Notes: a model not told the origin generated them from the letters alone. Positions 11,501-25,113 are shown, counted from the stretch's first letter. The stretch: DNA of 64,000 bases from Raphanus sativus (GCF_000801105.2 NC_079511.1:26160397-26224396); one strand, 5' to 3'. Numbers and translations: made by a program.

Positions 11501-14037
11501 TGTATGAAACATCTCTGCACATAAAAAGCTTAGAATTTTCAGCAGATGGTACCTAGAGAGAAGACACGTTCCTCTACAGATTTTGTTACTTACAGATTAC
11601 TAAGAGAGGAACTCTTTTGAGTGGGTAAGGAACCGCTCAACTTGTTATTTCCCAGAAACCTAAATAAAGGTAACAAGGTTTATTCTCTCAGTTTGTCAGT
11701 GAATCTCGAATAAGAGCATGGGAAAAATAAATGTTCTTACAAGTGAGTAAGTTGGCTTGAGTTGAAAAGCGAAGATGGAATCTGCCCAGTTAGGTTGTTG
11801 AAACTCAAATCACTGGAGAAAATTGTATACGTAAGGTCTAGGTGCTGCTTTACGTAAGAATGTAGAAAGAAAAGATGGGAACAATATTTTGTGTCATCTT
11901 GTCTCAGACTTACAGTTGTCGCAGTTGCAAGAAATCTGCAATATTGGAAGGTATTGTGCCTGTAAGATTATTGTTCCGTAATACTCTGCACAATATTTAA
12001 CAAAAATGTCAAAAATACGGAAGAGCTAAAGAAGTTCATCGAGATTATTAGGCCAAAGCTGAACAGAAGACCTTACAGGACACTTAAAGATTTCATGTTC
12101 CGGATGAACTGAAGAGAAGAACCGATGTTGGATATTTCACCTAGTCTCCTGAAATTGGAATTCCAATCAGTATGGAGAGAAAAAGAAAAAGAAGCAAGGC
12201 TGAAAAGTGAAGGAGAAAAGAGCATGTATATATACAGTTCAGTCAATGAAACTAAGTTGGCAAATGTAGATGGAATTGGACCACTCAAATTAGTCCCCAG
12301 AATTCGCCTGCAAGGCAGCAAAGCATGTATCAAACATTGAGTGGCAAACCGTCAAGTGTTGAGAATTGCAAGTGATAGTCAAAGTCACTCTATCGATTGA
12401 TCGAGAAGCTTAAAACAAAGAGATAAGATTTAAAATTTAAAATTTCTCACAGCGTAGTAAGACTGGTCCAATTTCCTATGAAGGCTGGTATCTGACCAGT
12501 AAGTTGGACATCATTAATCCAACTGAAACGAAATGAAGAAAGAAGAAAGTCAATCCAAAACGTGGGGAGTATGCTAAATGAGCTGCCAGATAGAATAATA
12601 AGCAGAGAGAGATATAAAATCTTACGCTTCTTCCAAGTTGACAAGATTAACAAATGATGAAGGAAGTTCACCAGTGATTCCTGAACTTCCAATGTATCTG
12701 TCATTAAAAAAAAACAAGAATAATCACAAGTATATTCCCAGGAGAAGGAGAAGCGAGTTTACAATTGCGATGGATGCAAGATATACTAAAAAAAAGAAGA
12801 AGAAGTAAACATGATGGATGATCAGCAAAGAAACGCATAAAATATACATTTTGACAAGCCTGGTGCAATTTCCAATCTCAGGAGGTAGAGAACCGGAGAA
12901 ATTATTCATGTCAATAGCTCTGCTCAAAAGAAAGAAAAATCAATGTGAGGTTGAAAAGGAAAATGATCATGATATTCATAAAGAAGGGGGGGTGGGGGTC
13001 CTTACAGTGATCTTAAATCAGTGAGGAGTCCGATTTCTTTGGGAACTGGACCGGACAAAGCATTGGCCCCAAAAGTCCTGTGTAATTTAGGCATCATCAA
13101 TAATAATAACAATAATAATAAGGTTCGTGAAAAGGGCCGGGGGCTTACATCCACTGCATGCGAGTGAGATTACCAATGCCAGGAGACAAGGACCCAGTCA
13201 AGAAATTCTGATTAAGGTTCCTTCGCAGAGATTAGATTAGATTAGATTAGAAGAAGAAAAGAAAAGAAGAGTGATCAGTGTGGTGGAACTTCCTTCCTTC
13301 CAAATGCAAAAAAGAAAAGAAAAGGAATGAGAAGCGTACAGATTAGAGATGTAAACGAGACTCCAGAGCTCTTGAGGAATAGGTCCCGTTACATTCATCC
13401 CACGTGCCCTCCTGTCAACATTTAAATTTAATTTAATTTTGAGAAAGAGAGTGCCTCTCTTCTCTTGAGGCAATGCGTCGAACAGGTGCAAGGCATTATT
13501 GATTATCAGTTGAAAGAGAGAAAGAGAGGTACAGAGCGATGATGCGGCAGATGGTGGAGTCGACAAAAGAACAGTCGCATTTGATGAGAGGGTTGTAGAA
13601 TAAGTTGTCTATGCTGACGCTGTCTTCGATCGCCGCTCCGCTGCACAGTTCCCCGCTCATGTTCCATGCATCCGTTGCCCTTATCTTCCACGTCTCGAAT
13701 ATCTTGTTCAGAGCCCTCGCTGTTCTTTTTTTTTTTTTTTTAATTTCATGTCAACATCATCAGATTAAATATCCTAACTAAGATCCTAGTTTTTATCCAA
13801 ACTAGAAATAATAAGAGGAAGAGTTTATGAATCATCTCGTCGATGATGATGACCTTGCTTAAAATAAACATTATCTAAAATATGTCTAATCAAAATTAGA
13901 CCAAGCATTTAATAGGAGAGAGGAGGACCTTCGTCGGGATCAGTACTAGCTCTGCTTAGGTTCTGTGCTCGAACCGCATCAAATAAACAAGCCACGGACA
14001 CCAACCAAACTGCGACTGAGGTATACATCCTCCCCAT
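8539..14037 (-). CDS. LRR-malectin receptor-like kinase (subfamily VIII-2)
   Basis: A many-exon gene (about 24 exons; one LRR per short exon) starting at 14037 (first exons 14037-13929 and 13719-13533) and stopping at 8539-8541. In order: signal peptide ([20 protein letters not shown]), N-terminal cap with Cys pairs, about ten LRRs (13.4-11.4 kb; for example [23 protein letters not shown]), a malectin domain (11.04-10.1 kb; [18 protein letters not shown]), a transmembrane helix (about 10.0-9.9 kb) and a Ser/Thr kinase (9.78-8.54 kb). The kinase has [10 protein letters not shown], catalytic Lys in [14 protein letters not shown] and DFGLAK, so it should be an active RD kinase at the plasma membrane. 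It closely matches the Arabidopsis At1g56120-At1g56140 cluster as I remember it, which adjoins NOP56 there too. Ligand unknown. No disruption found, though not every splice junction was checked. Confidence 0.9.
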
Positions 14038-15047
14038 CTTCGCTCCCAAATATAATTCGAGGGATCCAGAGCAGACTTCCTTTGACTCAAATTCGACATC
14101 TCTTTCTCTCTTATTATGCCTATAATATATAATGATTGCAATATTATACTATAGTTTTCACTTTTATAACATTATTAAACGAACGGCGCGTTTGTGTGTG
14201 GGTTTTTTCTATTACAACAATATATTAATAATATTGTGACCATGTGGGGTAAGCTTTTCTGTATTTGGTCTTTTAGTTACTCATCCAATTTTTTTAATAA
14301 AAAATACTCCATAATAATAATTAGAGAAAAGCTGTCTGAACGTTTGCATCACGCGGCCTTCGCTATTCTTTTCATTAGTCGTTCATCATTGAGCACTGGT
14401 AGGACGATCTCAAACTCAAAAACTCCTAATTTGTACCGGAACCGGGATTTATATAATGTTAAATTTACTTGAAAAAAAAAACAAAAATTACTTGAACCGT
14501 TGACTAATATGTCTCACACCCATGTTTTGCGTGTACTACATTTATTATCTACCAGCTGCTTCTTTTGGAAACCTGCCTTGTCTGTACGTGTTTATGCCAC
14601 CGTTGAATTCAGTTACTAGATTGGGTATATTTCCACATAATGATGCAATCAGATCGCTTATCTATACTAGTTTTAAACTATAACGACCATTTCATCAACG
14701 ATATGTATAGAATTACGATTGACACCAGGACATCAAATACAAATATACATTATCTATCTGCACGACCTGGCGTGAATTATTATGTTTGTTCGAAGATGAC
14801 GATGTTGATGATGATGAGCTTCTCAGGTCAGTCAACTTATTTTAAAGGTTTATCTTACTAGTGCTACTGACCAAAGTACCCTCGAACGTCATCTATTACT
14901 ATTTGGTATATCTGATGATGAGCACCTTGTAGTTACTTGGGCTGATTAAAATTCTTTTTTCTTGCTTAGCTTCACAAAAGTCCTTCTAATTGTTTGGACG
15001 TAATTTCCAGGCCTCGATCAGATATATTGGGCTCTCTGTTCAAACAA
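14038..15047. other. Upstream region of the receptor kinase, no gene seen
   Basis: AT-rich sequence with the presumed 5' untranslated region and promoter of the minus-strand receptor kinase on the left and the insertion site of a copia element on the right. Open frames at 14194-14472 and 14640-14861 show no recognisable domain. Confidence 0.45.
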
Positions 15048-15052
15048 GTTTC

Positions 15053-15305
15053 TGTTGGATAAGCTTCAAAGATAGCGTAGGAAACAAGTTATTCATAAAA
15101 AGAAGTTTGAATAACTAAAAAGGAAAAACTTGATTTAGATTTATGTTAAGTTTCTAGATCACTTTGTAATAGATTAAGCTAAGACCCTATATATAGAGAT
15201 CTATAATGTAAGATGATCTCAAGAAGTTAAGAGTTTAATAAAACGAAGAAACTGTTTTATTAACAAGCTTTGCACATTCACACAATCGATCCTTAGGCGA
15301 CTTTA
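15053..15305 (+). repeat. 5' LTR of the complete copia element
   Basis: Starts TGTTGGATAAGC and ends GGCGACTTTA, so the terminal dinucleotides are TG...TA rather than the usual TG...CA; the 3' copy has the same end and the target duplication confirms the boundary. A TATATATAGAG stretch near 15190-15200 is a plausible TATA box and AATAAAACGA near 15238 a plausible poly(A) signal. Confidence 0.95.
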
Positions 15306-15359
15306 TTTGGTATCAGAGCTCAGGTTTTTGTGTGATTGTGAAATCGAGAAGCTGTATCC

Positions 15360-18300
15360 ATGGCTGATACAAAAGCTTTAACAGAGATGAAGCCACTAGG
15401 AAGAAGAGAAGACTTTCCGAGTGCTGTAATCTGTCTGATGCTCAATACGACGAACTACACTGTTTGGGCAAAGAGGATGAAAATTCTGTTAAAGGTTCAC
15501 AAAGTTTGGGGTGCAGTAGATCCAGGCACTGACGACGAAGAAAGAAACGATCTCGCAACGGGACTTCTGTTCGGTTCAATACCTGAAGCGATGGTTTTAC
15601 AAGCCGGAGAAGATGACTCCCCTAAAGTTATATGGGAAGCCATTAAAACCAGAAACCTTGGTGTTGAACGCGTTAAAGAAGCTCGTCTACTAACGCTGAT
15701 GAATGAATTCGATCGATTAAGCATGGAAGACTCGGATAGTATTGATAACTTCACGAGCAAGTTAACGGAGCTTGCATCAAAAGCGTCCTCGTTGGGACAG
15801 AGCATTGATCAACCAAAGCTCGTGAAGAAACTTCTCAACAGTCTACCAATGAAATTCATTCACATGACGGCATCAATAAAGCAGATGCTTGATCTAAACA
15901 AAACCTCATTTGAAGATATTATTGGAAGACTCAAAGCATATGAAGAACGAGTCAAAGGCAAAACTGCATATGATCAACAAAACAATCTGTTGTTCTCAAG
16001 CACTGAAACATCAAGCGATCAGAACTCGAGAGGCAGAGGAAGAGGATCATATCGTGGTCGTGGTCAAGGAAACAGAGGTAGAGGACGAGGAAGAAGCAAC
16101 ACTAGCGAGGGGAACAAAGAGAAGAGAGACTACTCCCAGATCACATGCTTCAATTGTAAGAAGAAGGGACACTTCAAATCCGTGTGTCCTGAGAAGAAAG
16201 AAGAGAAACAAGAGCTCAACAAGACAGAGACGGAGGTAGCAGAAGCTGTGTTATACATGCATCAAGTTGTGTATCTCAACGAAGAGAAAGTCTTACCGAA
16301 TTCACTAGAGCCAAGCAAGAAAGAAGATGGTATATGGTATCTAGACAACGGTGCGAGCAATCACATGACTGGTGAAAGATCTTACTTCTCAGAGCTCAAC
16401 GAGAACATCAAAGGAAAAGTCAAGTTCGGAGATGGCTCGTATGTAGATATAAACGGCAAAGGATCTATTCTCTTTGAAGCCAAGACAGGGGAACAGAAGC
16501 TCCTAACCGACATATATTACATACCGAACTTGAAGAGTAACATACTAAGTCTGGGTCAAGCAACTGAACAAGGGTGTGACATAAGGATGAAAGAGAATTA
16601 CCTCACTTTGAGAGATCCAAGCGGTAGACTTTTGGTGAAAGTTCAGAGAGCTTCTAATCGTCTATATAAGATATCACTCAAAGTCGGTAAACCTACTTGT
16701 CTACTCGCAAAGATCAAGGAGGAACCATGGAGATGGCACGCACGCCTTGGTCATATAAGCTTCAAGACAATAAGGGCCATGGCAACACATGATATGGTTC
16801 GTGGCTTACCTGAAATACATGAAGAGAAGCAGCTGTGTGACTCATGTTTGGTCGGGAAGCAGGCGCGTCACAGCTTTCCTGCAGCAACTGCATACAGAGC
16901 TTCGGTTGCTCTCGAGCTGTTACACGCGGATCTGTGCGGTCCCATATCACCGGCAACACAAGGTCATAACAACTATATCTTCGTCATAGTTGATGATTGT
17001 ACGAGATATATGTGGTCTATTTTGTTGAGAGAAAAGAGTGAAGCCTTTGATAGATTCAAGAGTTTTAAAGCCCTTGTTGAGAGGGAAGCAAACAAGACAA
17101 TCGGAACACTCCGTACGGACAGAGGAGGAGAGTTCACGTCAAAGGATTTCCAAGACTTCTTCAACAAACATGGCATCAAACGCCATTTAACAGCACCATA
17201 TACTCCACAACAGAATGAAGTTGTGGAGAGAAGGAATCGTACTTTAATGGAGATGACTCGAAGCATGATGAAAGCTATGAAGGTACCGAACTACATGTGG
17301 GGAGAAGCCGTGCGACACGCAACATATGTGATCAATCGTGTTCCTACTAGAGCATTGAAGAATAAAACTCCATACGAAAGCTTGAAGGGAGGAAAGCCTA
17401 ACGTAGGTCACATAAGAGTTTTTGGATGTGTTGCTCACGCGAAAGTAGATTCAGTTCATCTAAGGAAACTTGATGATCGTTCTCAAGCTCTTGTTCATCT
17501 CGGAATCGAACCAGGCACGAAAGCTTATCGACTTTATAATCCTACCTTCAAAAGGATAGTCGTAAGTCGGGACGTAATTTTTGACGAGAAGACTTGTTGG
17601 AATTGGAAGGGAGCTACTAAGGAAGGACAAGACGACTCTGGTATGTTCCGTATGACGTGGGGATTGACTGTAAACGAAGGGAATGGTCCGTTTATAGCCA
17701 GCACACAACAAGAAGAAACCGCGAATGCAGAAATAGAGCAGCAAGAAGACGAAACAAGTGTTACACACGCAGAATCAGATGTAACACACAACGAAGAAGA
17801 AGAAGTTGAACAAAGCTCGACACAGGAAGTAAGGCGCTCAACTCGTCAAACAAGTAAACCTAGTTACCTAGATGACTACATTTTACTTGCTGAGATAGAA
17901 TGTGAGCTGCTGCTTCATGTTATTAATGATGAGCCAAAGAATTTCCAAGAAGCAAAGGGAGATAAAAGATGGACGAAGGCATGTGAAGACGAGATCCATT
18001 CTATCAACATAAACAAGACATGGACGCTAACAGACAAGCCAGCTGGAGCAAAGATCATCGGTCTCAAGTGGATCTTCAAGATCAAAAGAAACGCTGATGG
18101 ATCTATCAACAAGTTCAAAGCGAGACTCGTAGCTAAAGGTTACGTACAAGAACATGGTATCGACTTTGATGAAGTGTTTGCACCAGTGGCTCGATTAGAG
18201 ACCATAAGACTCCTGATTGGGTTAGCTGCTGCGAACAAGTGGGAGATTCACCATCTAGACGTCAAGACAGCATTCTTACATGGTGAGTTACACGAAGAAG

Positions 18301-19496
18301 TTTATGTGTCACAGCCTGAAGGGTTTGAAAAGAAGGGAGAGGAGCATAAGGTTTTCAAACTCTCCAAGGCCTTGTATGGATTGAAACAAGCTCCACGAGC
18401 TTGGAACATAAAGCTTGATCGAACTTTGAAGCAACTCGGCTTCAAGAGGTGTTGTAAAGAAAATTCGGTCTATCGAAAGGATGATAAAGGAAAGCTTCTT
18501 ATCATAGCTATCTACGTTGACGACTTGTTCATTACCGGAGACTCTGCAAAAGAAATCTCAGAGTTTAAGAAGAACATGTCAAAGAACTTTGAGATGTCTG
18601 ATTTAGGTCTTCTAACCTACTACCTCGGATTGGAAGTAAGACAAAGCTCAAAGTACATCATGATCAATCAAGAAGCGTATGCGATGAGAGTATTGGAGGA
18701 AGCTGCAATGGACGACTGCAACTCGACATGTATACCCATGGAGTTCGGTCTGCAACTCTCAAAAGGCCTCGACGAACCCGAGATAGATGCTACACTTTAT
18801 CGAAGAAGAATTGGCTGCCTCAGATATCTTATGCACTCAAGACCAGATATGTGTTACGCAGTGGGCATCTTGAGTAGATATATGCACTCACCAAGAACGT
18901 CTCACGGCAACGCACTGAAGCAAGTGCTAAGGTACTTAAAGGGAACAGTCGGGTACGGATTATCTTACGAGCAAGGTGGATCAATGAATCTCGTGGGATA
19001 TAGTGACAGTAGTCACAACACGGATCCGGACGATGGAAGAAGTACGACATGTCACTTGTTTTGTCTAGGAGAAACGCCAATCACTTGGTGCTCACAGAAG
19101 CAAGACACGGTGTCTTTAAGCTTGTGTGAAGCAGAGTATATGGCGGCAACGGAAGCAGCAAAGCAGGCGGTCTGGATACAAGATTTGATAAGTGAGATTA
19201 CAGGAAAAGAGATGAAGAAGACGATGATACGAGTGGATAACAAGTCTGCTATCTCATTAGCCAAGAATCCCGTGTTTCACCGAAGAAGCAAGCACATTCA
19301 CAAGAGATTCCATTTCATTCGCGAACGAATAGAGCAAGACGAGATTGATGTGGAACATGTTCCTGGAGAAAAGCAGAAAGCGGACATTCTAACTAAAGCT
19401 TTAGCAAGAATCAAGTTCAAAGAGATGAGGGAGCTGATTCAAGTTCAAGACTTAAGCAAAGATGGCTTGAAGCTTAGAAGGGAGAATGTTGGATAA
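15360..19496 (+). CDS. Copia Gag-Pol polyprotein, intact
   Basis: 1378 residues in one frame, starting at the first ATG after the primer binding site. In order: Gag (1-250), Arg/Gly-rich linker and CCHC zinc knuckle [14 protein letters not shown] (about 263), aspartic protease [13 protein letters not shown] (about 323), integrase HHCC zinc region (HARLGH...CDSCLVGK, about 457-495) and DDE core ([24 protein letters not shown], about 520-622). Reverse transcriptase follows from about 900 with YVDDLFITG at about 1050, then RNase H (GYSDSS, CEAEYMA, VDNKSA, about 1200-1320). The stop codon lies ten bases inside the 3' LTR. It should be cleaved into virus-like particle and replication proteins. 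No stop or frameshift. Copia clade not assigned. Confidence 0.97.
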   Translation: MADTKALTEMKPLGRREDFPSAVICLMLNTTNYTVWAKRMKILLKVHKVWGAVDPGTDDEERNDLATGLLFGSIPEAMVLQAGEDDSPKVIWEAIKTRNLGVERVKEARLLTLMNEFDRLSMEDSDSIDNFTSKLTELASKASSLGQSIDQPKLVKKLLNSLPMKFIHMTASIKQMLDLNKTSFEDIIGRLKAYEERVKGKTAYDQQNNLLFSSTETSSDQNSRGRGRGSYRGRGQGNRGRGRGRSNTSEGNKEKRDYSQITCFNCKKKGHFKSVCPEKKEEKQELNKTETEVAEAVLYMHQVVYLNEEKVLPNSLEPSKKEDGIWYLDNGASNHMTGERSYFSELNENIKGKVKFGDGSYVDINGKGSILFEAKTGEQKLLTDIYYIPNLKSNILSLGQATEQGCDIRMKENYLTLRDPSGRLLVKVQRASNRLYKISLKVGKPTCLLAKIKEEPWRWHARLGHISFKTIRAMATHDMVRGLPEIHEEKQLCDSCLVGKQARHSFPAATAYRASVALELLHADLCGPISPATQGHNNYIFVIVDDCTRYMWSILLREKSEAFDRFKSFKALVEREANKTIGTLRTDRGGEFTSKDFQDFFNKHGIKRHLTAPYTPQQNEVVERRNRTLMEMTRSMMKAMKVPNYMWGEAVRHATYVINRVPTRALKNKTPYESLKGGKPNVGHIRVFGCVAHAKVDSVHLRKLDDRSQALVHLGIEPGTKAYRLYNPTFKRIVVSRDVIFDEKTCWNWKGATKEGQDDSGMFRMTWGLTVNEGNGPFIASTQQEETANAEIEQQEDETSVTHAESDVTHNEEEEVEQSSTQEVRRSTRQTSKPSYLDDYILLAEIECELLLHVINDEPKNFQEAKGDKRWTKACEDEIHSININKTWTLTDKPAGAKIIGLKWIFKIKRNADGSINKFKARLVAKGYVQEHGIDFDEVFAPVARLETIRLLIGLAAANKWEIHHLDVKTAFLHGELHEEVYVSQPEGFEKKGEEHKVFKLSKALYGLKQAPRAWNIKLDRTLKQLGFKRCCKENSVYRKDDKGKLLIIAIYVDDLFITGDSAKEISEFKKNMSKNFEMSDLGLLTYYLGLEVRQSSKYIMINQEAYAMRVLEEAAMDDCNSTCIPMEFGLQLSKGLDEPEIDATLYRRRIGCLRYLMHSRPDMCYAVGILSRYMHSPRTSHGNALKQVLRYLKGTVGYGLSYEQGGSMNLVGYSDSSHNTDPDDGRSTTCHLFCLGETPITWCSQKQDTVSLSLCEAEYMAATEAAKQAVWIQDLISEITGKEMKKTMIRVDNKSAISLAKNPVFHRRSKHIHKRFHFIRERIEQDEIDVEHVPGEKQKADILTKALARIKFKEMRELIQVQDLSKDGLKLRRENVG

Positions 19497-19739
19497 GCTT
19501 CAAAAATAGCTTAGGAAACAAGTTATTCATAAAAGGAAGTTTGAATAACTAAAAAGGAAAAACTTGATTTAGATTTATGTTAAGTTTCTAGATCACTTTG
19601 TAATAGGTTAAGCTAAGACCCTATATATAGAGATCTATAATGTAAGATGATCTCAAGAAGTTAAGAGTTTAATAAAACGAAGAAACAGTTTTATTAACAA
19701 GCTTTGCACATTCACACAATCGATCCTTAGGCGACTTTA
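19487..19739 (+). repeat. 3' LTR of the complete copia element
   Basis: Same ends as the 5' LTR, with five single-base differences seen by eye. The first ten bases also encode the end and stop of the polyprotein. The flanking GTTTC completes the target duplication. Confidence 0.95.
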
Positions 19740-19744
19740 GTTTC

Positions 19745-21320
19745 CTATATATTTTACTGCTCTACATGATCTCTTGTCATCTGTATTTCACTTTGTTGGA
19801 TCAATAAAAGGCCCGTGACTTTTTTAATAAAATTAGAAACTATCCCGAACTACGCCTAGATTATTTACAAAAATGTAATTTAATTTAAACTTTTATGTCA
19901 TATATAGTGTGTATATTGTATATAAGAATTTTTAAATATAAGCTTTTTCTTGATATTAAAATGTACACTAAACAAAAAAGATGGAGTTAAGTAAACCAGT
20001 TTATGATTATCATTCTTTTATTTCTATTTTGTATCATTTGAACTTTTGAGCAACTAATTTTTTTGACAATATACACAATGTTTTTTAAATAATTGTTTGA
20101 GGTGCATTAGATTTGGCCTCTTCCGCCTTAAGACTTTCCTTTTAATATTATCAATGTTCGATCCATTATCACCAATCTTTCTTTTTACTGTATGTTCTTT
20201 TCTCGTTTCTTTAACTACTTCTGCAAGTGTTCCAGTCTCGCAACCCCTTTTTGTTTATTTATTCCAACTTCTCTTAGCATATATTCTATGTTTCTTTGGT
20301 TACCTTGATCTCAGAATATCTGCAACCCTTGTGTGGGCTTATTCTTCAGCCTCATGAGCACATTTGCTCAGCTCATATATATATTACTCCTTTAGTGACA
20401 GTGTTAGGCTTGACGGACAATCAACATTGTATCTTGATGGAAGCTAATGCCAACGTCTCTAAAGCTTCAGCAGCCTCAATTTCTTGTAAGCTGCAAATAA
20501 ACTGTTCTCCATTGTACTTGGTCGAGCTTTTTCTTCTTCTACTTCTTCTCAAAACTTTCACAGCTCTTCACGAGTAAGGTCAGGATGATGTTGCTTCATC
20601 AGCTTCTTGAGTTGCTTGTTGCAACTGCTTTAGTAGCTCCACCATTCCTTGCTGGCTTCTTTTCCTTGGACTCAGCTAGAACAACTATAATCTCGTTATC
20701 ATCTTCTAGAGTAGTTATCTCTATAGATTCCACCCCTCCTCTTTGTTTGATTGAATCAAGTACTGAATTTTTCTTTCTCCAGTTCCAATCTCAAGAAAAA
20801 TGATCATACCTTTAGCCATTTCACTTTAGATGTTGTTTCCTCAATATTCACCTTAACTTCTTTCGAGTTCCTTTTATTTTGCTCATGGAACAGTTGTTTG
20901 CATATTTTTTGGAACTTGTTCTATAATGAGATATCCCTGGTTGCTACCAAGTCGTCTGTTTCCTCCTTCAGCTGGGATGATTCCATATGATCAGCCAGTT
21001 TATTCAAAAATCAAGGAGCCACGCTGAACCTAAAGATGAAACTGGCACCAGTCTATATCACCAGAGATCTCTTATGAACCTAAAAGGGAGGCATTGTTAA
21101 AATTGTTAGTGGTTAGATCAAAACTCTTAATGCCTTTCCATAATAATGAGTGACAATTGTGTATATACATATATTCAGCATCATAGTAGATTCCAAGGAA
21201 AAGTTCATGGAGACGGATACCCATATTCAGGACCCTGCCATCTCCTGTTTTGTCGATCAAACGGCCATGAATTGACCAGTCATCAAAACAGAATGAGGTG
21301 GACAAGTTCAAAGTCATCAG
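19745..21320. other. Unassigned intergenic DNA
   Basis: No gene recognised. A minus-strand stretch around 20580-20880 reads as short acidic segments (for example VESIEITTLEDD) interrupted by stops; it may be a relic of a host gene or element but I cannot name it. Open plus-strand frames (20097-20990) are hydrophobic and unconvincing. Confidence 0.4.
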
Positions 21321-21329
21321 AGAGAGTAT

Positions 21330-21860
21330 GTGTGGTATCAAAGTTTCTTGCCATTGTGAAGCTGGACAAGTTCATCCAGGAGAACAAACTCATTATCCTT
21401 TACGGGATTGATGATGTGTACACTCTCGCAAGTGTTGGCATATGGGTGCATTCCGACTTCATGTGCAAATGATATATTTTTTGTCGTCTCATTGACCCAT
21501 TGTACCGAGTCTACTGTGAGACTCCCACGACGAAAGAGTTATAGAGATCACTAGACAAGAATTACAGAGGTGAGAACGGTGGCTGCCATAAGTATGTGGT
21601 CGCAAAATTCCATGACTTTAAAATGGTGAATTCAAAACCCATCAAAAATGAGGAGGAAGCGTTTCAGATTTTCTATGAAATCGCTGCTTAAAGAGTGTCC
21701 ATCTGCGAGATATTCACAATTCTCACCTTCATTCAAAAGCTTCCTCCGAATTATGCGGATTTCAAAAATTACCTGAAACACAAGAAAAAGAAAAAGAGTC
21801 TCGAAGAATTCATCCTATTCTTATTATGCAAATTGATGACTAAATTTTCATTTTTAATGT
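21330..21860 (+). pseudogene. Copia gag relic (UBN2-type)
   Basis: The conceptual translation follows plant copia Gag in order: KLDKFIQENKL..., then WVHSDFMCK, LYRVYC, a KYVVAKFHDFKMVNSK segment and LPPNYADFKNYLKHKKKKKS. These match the usual 'W..SDFLC', 'Y..KFVVARFLDYKMVDSK' and 'KLPPSWKDFKNYLKHKRKEM' signatures. At least three in-frame stops interrupt it (near 21470, 21540 and 21690). No LTRs were found, so it is an old fragment. It belongs to a different copia lineage from the complete element 2 kb to the left. Confidence 0.75.
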
Positions 21861-22616
21861 CCATACACCATTTTAGTGGAAAATAACCAATTTTACTTCA
21901 TCATATTTTTATCTTATCTATTATGTCATATATATATAATATAAACATTTGTAGTTTCTTTTTTGTGAAGACAATGGACCGTTTCTATTTTATGCTTAAT
22001 TAAATAAAATTTATATTAAATCAAATTTATATTAAATATTAGTTAAAATAATAAAATATATAAAATTAATAAATTTCATTTTAAATATAATTTAAATTTT
22101 TAAAAATTTATTACTGCACATGGTACAGAAAACACACCTAGTACATATGATATAGTACATTTGTAGTTTCTTTTGTGTTAGGACAATAGGCCGATTCTAT
22201 TTAGTGTATGTAGATGGATACATAATCCCTTCATATATGATTATACATGCATGTATCATTTGCAACTCAGGTCTCCTTATCCTTCTTCTTCTTGGCTTGA
22301 CAGAATCCATCTCAGTCACATATAGGTTATGGACAAAACAATGAACATGTCGATTACAAAATTTGTGACTTCCGTTTTCTTTATACACGACAAAAAACAA
22401 TCAACGATCTAAGCAGCACCTACTAAGATGTATCCACGCTCTTAAGGTAAAAACAGAATAATCCAATATAATGTTCCAATTTTGTTTCTGTGTAGTAGAA
22501 AAAAACTCAACAGCCACAAACGCTTTGCCATGAAAGAAAGAAAAACTATATAATATATCAGAACGTTGAGAAAATAAGTATGAATGTGAAAAATAAGGAA
22601 TAAATGTATATTAGTG
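21861..22616. other. Intergenic DNA downstream of the NAC gene
   Basis: Very AT-rich (21900-22110), then sequence likely to contain the NAC 3' untranslated region. The phrase 'TTTGTAGTTTCTTTT.TGT' occurs twice (near 21950 and 22160), suggesting a short duplication. No gene seen. Confidence 0.4.
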
Positions 22617-24021
22617 TCATAGGGGCAAGGTCGCGGAAGAAGAGAAAGAGAAGATCTCGTCAAGTGTCCCATTCATTGAGTCTCTGCATTGAAAGTCTTG
22701 TTGCTTGGAATTATCGATTGACATAATCTGTGCTTCGTTCATAGAGAGCTGAGGAAAATCTTGGAGTTGGAGAGGAGTATAGTAGGGAAGGTAAGAGTCG
22801 TTTGCAAAAATCTGATCATGATCGTCGAGAAGAGAAGATGAGAAATGAAGAGCGAAACTGGATGAGTTGTTTGCTTCGTCTAAAAGGATCCCTTGGGTGA
22901 GCTCTGATGAGGATGTCTCCGCAGATGCAATCTTTAAGTTCTCATCTTCTTCGCTTTCTCTTTCCATCTCACATTTTCTCCACATGTTCTCCTCCTCTAA
23001 TTCTTCTTTTTTCTCTTTTCCAACGCTAGTACCCATCATCATCTCTTCGTCCTTTCTCTTTGGAATTTGTATCTGCTTCTTAAACACACGGCACAATGCA
23101 TACGACTCCTGTTTTACATTATCATTATCAAAACTTAGTATATATATATGTTATAAATATAGTAATATACGTTGATGATATTGAAGTCCACAGCAAAGGC
23201 CCATCTTATAAGCAGCCACATTCAAACTCATTTTTATGAAAAAAAATCTATCGTTAATCTCGTGGTGACAACAAATCTTTTACGTTCTTTATTTATCGGC
23301 GTAATAAAGCTCATTTGAGCTATCATCAATAAGTCTTTAAGACACAAATAAATTTTTTATAAAATGTTTTCAGATGAGTCTTGTGTTCGTACGGGATAAA
23401 AATAGGCAAGTATTACCTTGATAGAGGAGGATGGGGATGAAGAAGGAAGGTGAGTGAGACGATATTCATGCATCACCCAGTTAGTACGAAGGCCATGAGG
23501 AGCCCTTCCTCTGTAATAAACAAGGGTCTTCTTCATCCCCATCTTCATCTTCTTTGATTCTACTGCACGGTCTTTCCCTGTAGCTTTCCAGTAACCCGCT
23601 CGGGTCGCACGGTTTGTCCTGGACCCATTTGGATACTTCTTATCCCTTGTGCTGTAGAAGTACCATTCCATGTCGTTTCCCGGCAAAAATGACTTCTCTG
23701 TTCCTCGTTGTTCAATTATATAGATTACTTTGATTAAAGAAAACCTCCATCTTATATATATATATGTATGTAAGTGAAAAATAAATGGATGTCTAATTAT
23801 TTAGAGCCTTAGATGTAATTAGTAATCATATTGAGCGAGAGAGAGAGCGAGAGCATGAAGGTACCAGGCAAATCCCATGGCTCGCATTTATAGAGATCAA
23901 CTTCGGGGATGATCTCAAGCTCAATGGTTTGGCCGTTGACCTTCCTATCCAGATAGTATCCCACTAGCTCTTCGTCTGTTGGATGAAACCTGAAACCTGG
24001 AGGCAAACTCATCGGCGCCAT
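22617..24021 (-). CDS. NAC transcription factor, NAC020-like
   Basis: Three exons, 24021-23865, 23697-23417 and 23108-22617, all GT-AG and in frame, give 309 residues. The N-terminal NAC domain has all five subdomains: [19 protein letters not shown], the [17 protein letters not shown] region, [34 protein letters not shown] (DNA binding) and [16 protein letters not shown]...WVMHEYRL. The C-terminal 160 residues are Ser-rich and acidic, as in NAC activation regions. Known role: nuclear sequence-specific DNA binding as dimers; Arabidopsis NAC020 is linked to phloem sieve-element development. It matches At1g54330 closely from memory. The last exon starts in phase with [11 protein letters not shown], the conserved end of NAC subdomain E. 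Intact. Confidence 0.95.
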
Positions 24022-25113
24022 TCAAAGTAGATACGAGAAAGAGAGATGGAAACTGTAGTTGCGGAGGGTTTATGTACGAGATACGAAGGATACTATATAT
24101 AACAAAATTAAGAGATGCTGTAGGAGATAGGATATGAGAATGTTTAAAGACATGCCATGGGATTGGCATCTTGTGAGATCAAATATTTTGTCTTACTTTA
24201 GATTGCTTTTTAGTCAGTGTTTGCTATACTCATCACATTTTTCAAAAACAAGGTTCATTTACAATTTAATAATATGAAAAGCAAACATTAAAAGATTCTG
24301 TAAGTGTGAAAACCCATGAAAGAGAGACGGAAAAGGTAAGGACGAAGGGCCCATCTGATCTCAACTCATCGCAGATCTGTATGCTTTACCAAATTTGTTA
24401 ATGCATTATGTATAGTGTAGTTGTATACGCTGCATAGAAATTTCAAGCTTGGACCATTCCAACCGAAACTAAATCCTCGAATTTTGAGGTTTTTGTCATT
24501 TTAATCCCATTCCAAATTTTTGAATTTTGAGGTTTTAAATAGTGTCAGCTCAAATTTGAAATTTTACTATTCGAAACCTCAAAAATATATACTATTCATT
24601 TTTTTAGTCTTTACAATTATTTGCTTTCATAAATACAAATAGTAATTTTATTTAAAATAACTTAAATACATCCAAATAAAGTAAAAAAAAATAAATATTA
24701 CATAACATTAAAAGAAAATTCACACAAATAGAAAAATACATTAAATGATCCTTACACAAAATAAAAATACATTAAACAAACATAACATAAGTTAAAAACA
24801 AATCACATGAACATTTAAATATTACATATCTTACTTGAGTAATTTGGTATCTTATACGTAATTTCTAAAATTTGTGTGTATATGTTGTTTTATTATATAT
24901 AACATAGATTTATTATATATAACATAGATATATTTACAATAGTTTTTTTGAAAAATAATCAAAACTGAAGAGAGAGAAAAGAGGAAACTTCTAGACTAAA
25001 AAGTTTTAAAAACCTCATTATAAATTTATAGAACACTTGTCATTTTGTGATTGATGTAATTATGTTATTCTATTTAAAATTTAACAGAACAATTAATTTG
25101 TATTAAAATATGA

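Larger units (their letters stand above)
15053..19739 (+). mobile_element. Complete Ty1/copia LTR retrotransposon
   Basis: 4687-bp element with two 253-bp LTRs (15053-15305 and 19487-19739), both TGTTGGATAAGC...CGACTTTA, and an exact 5-bp target duplication GTTTC (15048-15052 and 19740-19744). The primer binding site TTGGTATCAGAGC (initiator tRNA-Met type) follows the 5' LTR. A purine tract AGAAGGGAGAA (19476-19486) precedes the 3' LTR. The single long reading frame is open. By eye the LTRs differ at 5 of 253 positions (about 98% identity), so insertion was fairly recent. All parts needed for autonomous movement appear present. Confidence 0.97.
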
